A model generated the notes under the pieces. The model was not told the DNA's origin, searched no databases, and saw nothing but the letters and a program-made list of their open reading frames with translations. This document shows, piece after piece, positions 1-7,060 of a stretch of 64,000 nt of DNA. The DNA lies in contig NZ_CP063849.1 of assembly GCF_015277775.1 (NCBI RefSeq), positions 6,029,501 through 6,093,500 on the forward strand, read 5' to 3'. Positions within the stretch are counted from its first letter, which is position 1; every line of letters begins with the position of its first letter. The position numbers and the translations under genes are program-made. This DNA is from Paludibaculum fermentans (GTDB lineage: Bacteria; Acidobacteriota; Terriglobia; Bryobacterales; Bryobacteraceae).

Positions 1-1629
1 CTCCTGAACACCAGTCGCGGCCCGGCTGTCTGGAGCCCCCGCGCCCAGATGGATAAGAAGCAGTATCGCTTCAAGATGCGTGAGACCCTGGAGCACGAAC
101 CGAACCTCCGCATCCTGCAGGCCGAAGTGGCCGAGATCGAGTATGACGATCTGGCGGACGGCCGCCGCAAGGTCCGCTCCATCCGCTTGTCGGATGGACG
201 CTCGCTCCAGACCCGCACCGTGGTCGTCACCACCGGGACCTTTTTGAATGGCCTGGCCCACGTAGGCGAGACCAAGTCCAACTGCGGCCGGAGCGGGGAA
301 GCGCCGTCGAACCTCCTGGGCCACCACCTCCGCAGCCTCGGTCTGCAGTGGACCCGCCTCAAGACCGGCACCCCTCCGCGTCTCGATGGCCGCACCATTC
401 AGTGGGACCGGTTCGAACCGCAACCGGGCGACCCCATCCCCACCCCTTTCTCTTTCCTCACCACCAGGATCGACCGCCCCCAGATCGAATGCCACATCGC
501 CTACACCACTGATGAGACCCACCGCATCCTGCAGGAGGCGATCCCGCGTTCCCCGCTCTACAGTGGACAGATTGAAGGCATCGGTCCCCGCTACTGCCCC
601 TCCATCGAAGACAAGATCGTCAAATTCCCGGATAAAACCCGCCATCAGATCTTCCTGGAGCCGGAAGGACTGGATACGTACGAAGTCTATGTGAACGGCA
701 TGTCCACCAGCATGCCCATCGACGTGCAGGAAGCAATGGTCGCCTCCATCCCTGGCTTGGAGAATGCGGAGATGATCCGCCCCGGTTATGCCATCGAGTA
801 CGACGCCATTGACCCCAGGGAACTGAACCATACCCTGGAAGTGAAGAAGATTGAGGGCCTTTTCCTCGCTGGGCAGATCAACGGGACATCAGGCTATGAG
901 GAAGCCGCCTGCCAGGGGCTTCTGGCCGGAATCAACGCCGGCTGCCAGGTAAAGGGCATCGATCCCATCGTTTTGCGCCGCAATGAGGCCTACGCGGGCA
1001 TCCTGGTCGACGATCTGGTGACCAAAGGGGCTGATGAGCCCTACCGCATGTTCACCTCAAGAGCCGAATTCCGCCTGTTTCTCCGTATCGACAATGCCGA
1101 CGAGCGCTTAACGGCGGAAGGACGCCGCGTCGGACTGGTAACGGATGAGCGCTGGGCGGTTTACGAGAAGAAACTGGCGCAGAAGGCCCAGGTACTCCGT
1201 CTTTTGGAGACAAACCGGGTCACACCGGAGCATTTCTCCGCCTTGGGGCTACCTGCGGACGAAAGACCCATGCTCCAGGTCTGGTTGCGCCGTCCCGACG
1301 CCAAGATCGAGCAGATCCGCCCCTGGCTGGAACAACAACTGGGAGAACCTACCGTTGCCGCCGTTCTGACCACCGTGGAGACCGAAGTGAAGTACGAGGG
1401 CTACCTTCACCAGCAGGAACGCCAGATTCAGCGCCTGAAGGACTCGGAAGGCCGCCTGATCCCTGCCGGATTCGCATTTCGGGGCATTCCGGGCCTCAGT
1501 CGGGAGATCTGTGACAAGTTGGAGCGGGTTCAGCCCGAGACGCTTGGTCAAGCGGCCCGGATTCCCGGTGTTACCCCTGCCGCCGTCGCGGTTCTGGATT
1601 GCTACCTCAGTTTGAACCGTCAGGCCTAG
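1..1629 (+). CDS. mnmG: tRNA U34 carboxymethylaminomethyl-modifying enzyme MnmG (GidA), 5' truncated by window edge
   Basis: MnmG is the FAD-dependent partner of MnmE that installs the (carboxymethyl)aminomethyl group on wobble uridine 34 of several tRNAs in the cytoplasm. The frame is open from base 1 and the first visible residues ([16 protein letters not shown]) match the family segment about 95-110 residues into the protein, so the N-terminal FAD-binding Rossmann part lies outside the window. The typical interior motifs are visible: TGTFLNG, a [10 protein letters not shown] segment, a [17 protein letters not shown] segment, and the C-terminal helical domain with [14 protein letters not shown] and RIPGVTPAA. 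An ATG at 49 is internal and is not the start. The family is usually followed by rsmG and parA; here parA follows after a parS-bearing spacer and rsmG is absent. Confidence 0.95.
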   Translation, partial: LLNTSRGPAVWSPRAQMDKKQYRFKMRETLEHEPNLRILQAEVAEIEYDDLADGRRKVRSIRLSDGRSLQTRTVVVTTGTFLNGLAHVGETKSNCGRSGEAPSNLLGHHLRSLGLQWTRLKTGTPPRLDGRTIQWDRFEPQPGDPIPTPFSFLTTRIDRPQIECHIAYTTDETHRILQEAIPRSPLYSGQIEGIGPRYCPSIEDKIVKFPDKTRHQIFLEPEGLDTYEVYVNGMSTSMPIDVQEAMVASIPGLENAEMIRPGYAIEYDAIDPRELNHTLEVKKIEGLFLAGQINGTSGYEEAACQGLLAGINAGCQVKGIDPIVLRRNEAYAGILVDDLVTKGADEPYRMFTSRAEFRLFLRIDNADERLTAEGRRVGLVTDERWAVYEKKLAQKAQVLRLLETNRVTPEHFSALGLPADERPMLQVWLRRPDAKIEQIRPWLEQQLGEPTVAAVLTTVETEVKYEGYLHQQERQIQRLKDSEGRLIPAGFAFRGIPGLSREICDKLERVQPETLGQAARIPGVTPAAVAVLDCYLSLNRQA

Positions 1630-1632
1630 CAT

Positions 1633-1648
1633 TGTTCCACGTGGAACA
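1633..1648. promoter_or_regulatory. parS site 1 (ParB-binding centromere palindrome)
   Basis: Perfect 16-bp palindrome TGTTCCACGTGGAACA, three bases after the mnmG stop codon. The widely conserved parS consensus is TGTTTCACGTGAAACA; this differs by one symmetric substitution in each arm, and the location just upstream of parA-parB supports the call. It sits at the same place relative to the mnmG tail as site 2, because the two lie in a tandem duplication. Confidence 0.85.
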
Positions 1649-1688
1649 TCCAAACAGTCCGCTTCCCTTCCTCAGTTCCCTCTGACTT

Positions 1689-1885
1689 GGCCTCAGCCTG
1701 GAGATCTGTGACGAGTTGGAGCGGGCTCAGCTCGAAAGAGTCGGGCGGGCGGCGTACATCCCAGGCTTAACACCCGCCGCGGCATCGGTTCTCGATTACT
1801 CCCTCAGTCTTGACCGTCAGGCCTGGCATTGTTCCACGTGGAACATCCAAACAGCCCGCTTCCGTGCCTCAATCGCCCTCTGGCC
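1689..1885 (+). repeat. Diverged tandem duplicate of the mnmG 3' end plus parS (about 197-bp unit)
   Basis: The stretch resembles 1492-1688 at a constant offset of 197 bases. It begins with a matching GGCCTCAG, reads LEICDELERAQ and IPGLTPAAASVLDYSLSLDRQA where mnmG reads [11 protein letters not shown] and [22 protein letters not shown], and carries the following parS palindrome and the ACATCCAAACAG sequence beyond it. The mnmG stop codon (TAG) has become TGG in the copy. It has no start or complete fold and is best read as a non-functional relic that retains a parS site. Many substitutions separate the copies, so the duplication is not recent. Confidence 0.85.
1830..1845. promoter_or_regulatory. 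parS site 2
   Basis: Second perfect copy of the palindrome TGTTCCACGTGGAACA, exactly 197 bases after site 1, inside the duplicated mnmG tail. While the surrounding bases have drifted, all 16 bases of the palindrome are unchanged, which is what selection for ParB binding would give. Confidence 0.85.
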
Positions 1886-1889
1886 GCTA

Positions 1890-1905
1890 TGTTCCACGTG
1901 GAACA
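1890..1905. promoter_or_regulatory. parS site 3
   Basis: Third perfect copy of TGTTCCACGTGGAACA, 44 bases downstream of the end of site 2, between the duplicated mnmG tail and parA. Confidence 0.85.
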
Positions 1906-1925
1906 CTCCCAATTCCGGCCCTCAG

Positions 1926-1941
1926 TGTTCCACGTGGAACG
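1926..1941. promoter_or_regulatory. parS site 4 (15 of 16 bases)
   Basis: TGTTCCACGTGGAACG, one terminal base different from the other three sites, 36 bases after site 3 start and 124 bases before the parA start codon. The inner 14-bp palindrome GTTCCACGTGGAAC is intact. The rest of the spacer to parA shows no further palindrome or gene. Confidence 0.8.
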
Positions 1942-2064
1942 TACGTGGTAGGATAGCGGTTTCGGCGACGCTCCGGAGCTGACCCTCGCGTTAGCACCTC
2001 ACCCCAGGATGGAATCCCGGATTGCCGCTGACACGCCATTCCTCTGTATAGATAAGGACGCCCC

Positions 2065-2847
2065 ATGGGCAAAGTCATCGCAATCGCAAACCAAAAAGGC
2101 GGGGTCGGCAAAACTACCACCGCCATCAACCTCGCGGCCTCCCTCGCCTCGAATGACCTCAAAATCCTGCTAATCGACATGGATCCCCAGGGAAATTGCA
2201 CTACTGGGGTCGGCATCGCCAAAGAACCAGGCATGCCCACCATCTACGACGCACTCATGGGTGCCCATTCCCTCGCGGAAACCATCGTCAGTACCGAATT
2301 CGACGGCCTCCAGCTCGTACCCGCCGATAAGAACCTCGTCGCCGGCAACTTGGACCTCGTCGACATGGATCGGCGCGAATTCCGCCTTCGCGACGCCCTC
2401 GACACCATCAAAGCCGATTTCCACTACATCCTCATCGATTGCCCCCCGGCCCTCGACCTCCTCACAGTCAACTCCATGGTCGCGGCCGATTCCGTCCTCG
2501 TCCCCATCCAGTGCGAATTCTTCGCTCTTGAGGGCATTTCCCAGCTCATCGACACCGTCGAGCGCCTCCGGGAGTCCCTTCAGCCCAATCTGAAGCTCGA
2601 AGGCGTGCTCTTGACCATGTACGACGAGAGAACCAACCTCACCCGTCAGGTGGCCAAGGATCTCCGCGACTTCTTCAAGGAAGAGGTCTTCCAGACCGTC
2701 ATTCCTCGCAGCATCCGCCTCGCCGAGGCCCCCAGCTTCGGAAAACCCATCCTCAGCTACGACGTCAGCTCCCGCGGAGCAGAAAGCTACATCAAACTCG
2801 CCAAGGAGATACTCGGTCATGAGCAACGCACCGGATCAGCCGCGTAA
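2065..2847 (+). CDS. parA: Chromosome-partitioning ATPase ParA (Soj)
   Basis: ParA is a Walker-type ATPase that binds DNA non-specifically as an ATP dimer and, with ParB bound at parS, separates newly replicated origins. The 260-residue protein starts MGKVIAIANQKGGVGKTT, the deviant Walker A of the MinD/ParA family with the signature lysine (KGGVGKT), followed by LLIDMDPQGN (A' motif) and ILIDCPPALDLLTVNS (Walker B). No N-terminal helix-turn-helix is present, so it is the short chromosomal (Soj) type. AAGGA at 2054-2058 serves as ribosome-binding site. It overlaps parB by 29 bases, suggesting translational coupling. parS sites lie just upstream. Confidence 0.96.
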   Translation: MGKVIAIANQKGGVGKTTTAINLAASLASNDLKILLIDMDPQGNCTTGVGIAKEPGMPTIYDALMGAHSLAETIVSTEFDGLQLVPADKNLVAGNLDLVDMDRREFRLRDALDTIKADFHYILIDCPPALDLLTVNSMVAADSVLVPIQCEFFALEGISQLIDTVERLRESLQPNLKLEGVLLTMYDERTNLTRQVAKDLRDFFKEEVFQTVIPRSIRLAEAPSFGKPILSYDVSSRGAESYIKLAKEILGHEQRTGSAA

Positions 2848-3745
2848 AGCCCTCGGCAAGGGCCTCTCTTCCCTGCTCCCGTCGAACCGGTCCACTACTC
2901 CAGCTCCGGCGCCGGCTCCAGTGGCCGCTCCTCCCCCTGCGCCTGAACCGGCGAGTGGTCCGCTTCAGGTCGAAATCGACCTCATCGACGCGAATCCGCT
3001 GCAGCCGCGTACAGTCTTCCAGGAAGAGCGCCTGATCGAGCTGTCCCAGTCCATCAAGGAGAATGGGATTATCCAGCCGCTAGTCGTCCGTAAGTCCGGT
3101 GCTCGCTTCCAGTTGATCGCCGGAGAGCGCCGCCTCCGTGCTTCCAAACTGGCCGGACTTGTGAAAGTCCCGGTCGTCGTCCAGGACTTCGCCGACGACC
3201 GGCTCATGGAGATCACGCTGATCGAAAACATCCAGCGCGAAGATCTCAACCCCATCGAAGTCGCCCACGCCTTCGAACGCCTAGCCCGCGAGTTCAGCCT
3301 TTCCCATGAGCAGATCGCGCAACGCACCGGCAAGGAACGCAGCACCATCACCAACATGCTTCGGCTCCTCCGCTTGCCCGATCCCGTACAGGTCCTCCTC
3401 GCCGAACAACGCCTGTCAATGGGACATGCCCGCGCCCTCGCCGGCCTGATCACCACATCCGCCCAAATCGAGATCGCCAACAAGACCATATCCGAAGGGC
3501 TCTCCGTCCGCCAGGTGGAGAAGCTCGTCCAGAAAGCAGCCCATCCTCACATCGACAAGGAAGAGGAAAAGAAGGAAGAGGTCCGGATCGACCCGAACAT
3601 CAAGGCAGCTCTCCAGGAATTGGAGCGCACCCTCGGCACCCGGGTCCGGCTCGTCCAGCGCGACGAGAATCGCGGCCGCCTCGAAATCGAGTACTACTCG
3701 ATGGACGACCTCACCCGTATCTACGAGAGCATCGTCGGTGACTGA
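2819..3745 (+). CDS. parB: Chromosome-partitioning protein ParB (Spo0J), CTPase/clamp
   Basis: ParB binds parS, closes as a CTP-dependent clamp and spreads on DNA; it stimulates ParA ATPase. The 308-residue protein begins KALGKGLSSLLP, typical of chromosomal ParB, then has a Pro/Ala-rich linker, the ParB/sulfiredoxin-like CTP-binding domain with NPLQPR and the arginine-rich GERRLRASK motif (C-motif 2), the helix-turn-helix region (SHEQIAQRTGKERSTITNMLRLLRLP) that reads parS, and a C-terminal dimerisation domain. Start overlaps the end of parA. The nearby palindromes at 1633-1941 are its expected targets. Confidence 0.95.
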   Translation: MSNAPDQPRKALGKGLSSLLPSNRSTTPAPAPAPVAAPPPAPEPASGPLQVEIDLIDANPLQPRTVFQEERLIELSQSIKENGIIQPLVVRKSGARFQLIAGERRLRASKLAGLVKVPVVVQDFADDRLMEITLIENIQREDLNPIEVAHAFERLAREFSLSHEQIAQRTGKERSTITNMLRLLRLPDPVQVLLAEQRLSMGHARALAGLITTSAQIEIANKTISEGLSVRQVEKLVQKAAHPHIDKEEEKKEEVRIDPNIKAALQELERTLGTRVRLVQRDENRGRLEIEYYSMDDLTRIYESIVGD

Positions 3746-3754
3746 CATTCAGGC

Positions 3755-3772
3755 GGGCCGCGTGAGCGGCCC
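3755..3772 (+). terminator. GC-rich hairpin after parB, possible terminator
   Basis: Inverted repeat GGGCCGC / GCGGCCC around a GTGA tetraloop, ten bases after the parB stop. There is no run of T after it, so termination is plausible but not shown by sequence alone. Confidence 0.4.
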
Positions 3773-3874
3773 CATGCCTCGATCAATCTCCCAATAGACG
3801 CACCCGCGCCACAGACACACTTAAACTGAATGGATAGTGGAAGATACCTGTGGGTCCACAGGCAAAAAGGAAGT

Positions 3875-3949
3875 GGTGCCGGCGGGAGGATTTGAACCTC
3901 CGACCTACGGATTATGAGACCGTCGCTCTAACCCCTGAGCTACACCGGC
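3875..3949 (-). tRNA. tRNA with CAU anticodon (tRNA-Met, or tRNA-Ile2)
   Basis: Read on the - strand it folds as a cloverleaf: acceptor GCCGGTG paired with CGCCGGC, D arm GCTC/GAGC, anticodon loop CTCATAA with CAT at positions 34-36, T arm GGAGG TTCAAAT CCTCC, and an encoded CCA. The first acceptor pair is G-C and the loop is CTCATAA, so it is not an initiator tRNA. The same loop occurs in elongator tRNA-Met and in tRNA-Ile with lysidine-modified CAU; the DNA alone does not separate these. The last pair of the anticodon stem is a T-T mismatch. Confidence 0.88.
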
Positions 3950-4500
3950 AGCTCCAGCTACCAGAGTAGGAAAGCTGACCCCACTCTGTCAAATTCAGAT
4001 ACACGACTCTTAAATACAGGATTGGACCTTGTACAGCATTTGGGGTATTGACACAAATGACATACGGGTCCATATTGTAGCCAGAGATTCGGTCAGCGGA
4101 CAGAATTTCCGCCAGTGGCTGATCGGCACGAAGCTGGTCGTCATGGCATCCGCCCGGTTCTTTTGCCGGGCTCATAGAGGAGGTTGACCCATAGAGATAG
4201 ACCACCTCACGGGGCGGCTACCGATTACCTGATCCGCCCGTGTGCGCGCCTCCAGCGTCCATCCGGCCTCACCTAGGCCCAGACGCGCGGACCATTGCAC
4301 CGCTGATAAGAGGCTCCCCGCATCACGGACCAAATCCAAGTCTAAACAGACGAGGATTGCGGTATGGGATCGGCGGTCGCCCTGTTGCTCATTTATCCCC
4401 TGAATTGACACCCACTTATGCGGTTCAGTAGAGTCGAGTTAGGATCCGGCTGTAACTGGGCCGGCCTCGCGATCGATTTCTTTCGGACCGTGACACCGCC
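3950..4500. other. 551-bp spacer without recognisable gene
   Basis: Between the CAU tRNA and the Wzt-like gene. Short open frames exist on both strands (3912-4205 and 4172-4411 on the - strand) but neither shows a recognisable motif, ribosome-binding site or family similarity, and no terminal inverted repeats were found. It may be decayed mobile DNA; it also must contain the promoter of the glycan cluster, which I could not pin down. Confidence 0.4.
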
Positions 4501-5811
4501 GTGAGCCTGATCCAATTCCAGGCCGTCTCCAAGAGTTACCCCATCTATAGCTCTCCGAGCGACCGACTCAAAGAACTTCTCACCTTCAATCGCCGCAAGT
4601 TCCATCAGGACTTCTGGGCGCTGCGTGATGTGTCCTTCGAGGTCCCGCGCGGCCAAACCTTTTGTATTGTTGGTGAAAACGGCTCCGGCAAAAGCACTCT
4701 CCTCCAGATTGTCGCAGGCATCCTCGCCCCCACCTCCGGCAGTGCTTCCGTGAACGGACGCGTCTCCGCCCTCCTCGAATTGGGCTCCGGCTTCAATCCT
4801 GAATTCTCCGGCCGCGACAATGTCTACCTCAACGCGGCCATCCTCGGCTTTTCCTCCGCGCAAATCGACCGCGTCTACCGACAGATCGAAGAGTTCGCTG
4901 AAATCGGCGACTTCATCAACCAACCGGTCAAAACGTACTCCAGCGGCATGGTGGTCCGGCTCGCCTTCGCCGTGGCCATTCACGTCGACCCCGAGATCCT
5001 CATTGTCGATGAGGCCCTCGCCGTCGGGGACATCTACTTCCGCCAGCGCTGCCTGCGGAAAGTTCACGAAATGCGGGCCCGCGGCGTCACCATCCTCTTC
5101 GTCTCCCACGCCGCTGGTGATGTGAAAGCCCTGGGCGACCGCACGATGTGGCTGGACAAGGGCCGTGTCCGCGAATTGGGCAACACCGATATGGTGGTCT
5201 CCAAGTATCTGGCCGCCATGGTAGAGAAAGACACGGGCTATCTGGAGTTGAAGCACCGCGATCCCGTCGATCGCAACGGACCCGTGCACGCGCCCGAAGT
5301 CGTCACCGAGATTCCCAACATCGACCACCGCTACGGCGACCGGCGGGCCGAAATCATCGGCATCGCGGTTCTCGACCCCTATGGCCGCAAACTGCCCCTG
5401 CTGGAACCGCACAGCGATATCGTCGTCCGCATCAGCGTGCGCGCCAACGCGTCGTTGCAGATGCCCAATGTCGGATTCATGCTCCGCAACCATCTGGGCG
5501 TCGACTTCGCCGGCACCAATACAACACGGGAAGACATCGAACTTCCGCCCATGGAAGAGGGCGATGTCTATACGTTGGATTTTCACCTGGAAGTGCCGGA
5601 CCTTTACCCTGCTTCCTTCTCCTTCTCACCGGCCATTGCGGACGGAACTCTGATGAATTACCAGATGTGCGACTGGATCGACAACGCCGTGTCGCTGCAG
5701 ATGGCTCCCGGAAACGGTCAGGTCTATGGCTACATGCACCTGCCCTGCAAAGTCGAAGTGAATGCCCGGCTCGACGACAATCGGAAAGTGGCGGAGGCGC
5801 AGCTTGGTTGA
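4501..5811 (+). CDS. Polysaccharide ABC exporter ATPase with C-terminal carbohydrate-binding domain (Wzt-like)
   Basis: Cytoplasmic ATPase of an ABC-2 type O-antigen or teichoic-acid class glycan exporter. The N-terminal domain has Walker A GENGSGKST (about residues 59-67), the signature YSSGM (about 142-146), Walker B ILIVDEALAVGD and a switch histidine in FVSHAAGD. Residues after about 240 form an extra domain (DPYGRKLPLLEPHSDIV onward) resembling the Wzt C-terminal beta-sandwich that recognises the finished glycan. The start is GTG at 4501. It overlaps the next gene by eight bases and heads a run of glycosyltransferase genes. The permease partner (Wzm) is not adjacent, so the exporter is incomplete here. 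Confidence 0.88.
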   Translation: MSLIQFQAVSKSYPIYSSPSDRLKELLTFNRRKFHQDFWALRDVSFEVPRGQTFCIVGENGSGKSTLLQIVAGILAPTSGSASVNGRVSALLELGSGFNPEFSGRDNVYLNAAILGFSSAQIDRVYRQIEEFAEIGDFINQPVKTYSSGMVVRLAFAVAIHVDPEILIVDEALAVGDIYFRQRCLRKVHEMRARGVTILFVSHAAGDVKALGDRTMWLDKGRVRELGNTDMVVSKYLAAMVEKDTGYLELKHRDPVDRNGPVHAPEVVTEIPNIDHRYGDRRAEIIGIAVLDPYGRKLPLLEPHSDIVVRISVRANASLQMPNVGFMLRNHLGVDFAGTNTTREDIELPPMEEGDVYTLDFHLEVPDLYPASFSFSPAIADGTLMNYQMCDWIDNAVSLQMAPGNGQVYGYMHLPCKVEVNARLDDNRKVAEAQLG

Positions 5812-7060
5812 GTTCACCGGAGAGCGGTTGGTCCCGGGCCAGGTCGATCAGGACCTGCTGAATGAGCACATGTCGCGCTACGCCTTCGCAGCCCGGTTGG
5901 CCCGCAATAAGCGCGTGCTCGATATCGCTTGCGGCATGGGCTACGGCTCCTTTGAACTCTCAAAGCACGCCGCTCGCGTTGTCGGCTTGGACGTGTCGGA
6001 GGAGGCCGTCAACTCGGCCCGCGAACGCTACCAGTCCGCCAACCTCCAGTTCCTCACCGCGCCTGCCCAGCAGATCCCGCTCGACGATCATTCCTTCGAT
6101 CTCATCGTCGCGTTTGAGGTCATCGAACACCTCTCCGATTGGGAAGAACTGTTGGGGCAGGCCAAACGTCTGTTGGCGCCTGGCGGGCAATTCATCGTTT
6201 CCACTCCAAACAAAGCCTATTACGCCGAAACACGCCGCTTGGCCGGCCCGAATCCCTTTCATGTCCACGAATTCGAGTTCTCTGAGTTTCAGTCGGAGCT
6301 CGGCCGGTTTTTCCCTTCGGTGACCATGTTCCTGCAGAATCATGTGCAGGCCATTTCCTTTCACCCGACGCCTGGAGGCTCCGGACTCGTGGCCGAGTTG
6401 GAGGCCGGCAGTGCTCCGGCCCAGCCCGAGACCAGCCACTTCTTTCTGGCGGTCTGCGCGCTGGCGCCCCAAACCGGATCACCCGTCTATCTCTACCTGC
6501 CCACCTCCTCCAACGTGCTGCGCGAACGGGAACAGCACATCGCCTTGCTTGAATCTGAACTCGCCAAGAAGGATTCCTGGCTCGAGGATTTGAAGCAGGA
6601 CCATGCGCGCCTCAATACGCTGCACGAGGAGTTGCGAGCCGAGACGGACAAGACCGCAAGCTGGGCTCTTGGTCTGGAACAGGAATTGACCGCAGCCCAG
6701 GCTCGCGTCGCTCAAGTCCAGGACGAGTTGGCCGCGGAGCAGAGCTCTGCCCGGGAAGTCGTCGCCGCCTACGAGGCAAAGATCGACGAACTGCACATGG
6801 AACTCAGGACCAACGCGGCAGCGGCCGAGGAAGCGTTGCGCCACGTGGAAGAGCATTTACAGAAGAAGGTAGCCGATCTGGCCAAGTGCGTCGAACTGCT
6901 CGATGCCGCCGAGGAAACCGTGAAAGAACGTACGCTTTGGGCGCAAAGCCTTCAGGCCCGCGTGGAGCAGTTGGAACAGATGCTCGCCGCGGCACAGTCC
7001 TCCCGTTGGGTTCGTCTTGGACGCCGCATTGGTGTCGGCCCGGATCTTCATAACTCCTAA
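5804..7060 (+). CDS. SAM-dependent methyltransferase with C-terminal coiled coil
   Basis: Class I methyltransferase, probably acting on a glycan or its carrier given the cluster. Motif I is VLDIACGMGYG (about residues 37-47), followed by VVGLDVSEEAV and FDLIVAFEVIEHL, typical of the UbiE/COQ5-like fold. Residues from about 240 to 400 are rich in E, Q, A and L and read as a long coiled coil, similar in layout to proteins that cap or measure O-antigen chains. I choose the TTG at 5804: it has GGAGG at 5793-5797 with good spacing, overlaps the previous stop, and places the conserved VEFTGERLVPG at the N-terminus. An in-frame ATG at 5762 would add 14 residues. The stop abuts the next start. Confidence 0.85.
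   Translation: MVEFTGERLVPGQVDQDLLNEHMSRYAFAARLARNKRVLDIACGMGYGSFELSKHAARVVGLDVSEEAVNSARERYQSANLQFLTAPAQQIPLDDHSFDLIVAFEVIEHLSDWEELLGQAKRLLAPGGQFIVSTPNKAYYAETRRLAGPNPFHVHEFEFSEFQSELGRFFPSVTMFLQNHVQAISFHPTPGGSGLVAELEAGSAPAQPETSHFFLAVCALAPQTGSPVYLYLPTSSNVLREREQHIALLESELAKKDSWLEDLKQDHARLNTLHEELRAETDKTASWALGLEQELTAAQARVAQVQDELAAEQSSAREVVAAYEAKIDELHMELRTNAAAAEEALRHVEEHLQKKVADLAKCVELLDAAEETVKERTLWAQSLQARVEQLEQMLAAAQSSRWVRLGRRIGVGPDLHNS

Noticed and set aside
386-1653. Open frames on both strands inside mnmG, and similar long antisense frames elsewhere
   Set aside because: Shadow frames of high-GC coding DNA with biased composition and no start signals; the real gene in each case has family motifs.
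4172-4411. Small - strand frame in the 3950-4500 spacer, possible transposase remnant
   Set aside because: No transposase motif, no terminal inverted repeats and no ribosome-binding site; a mobile origin cannot be shown.
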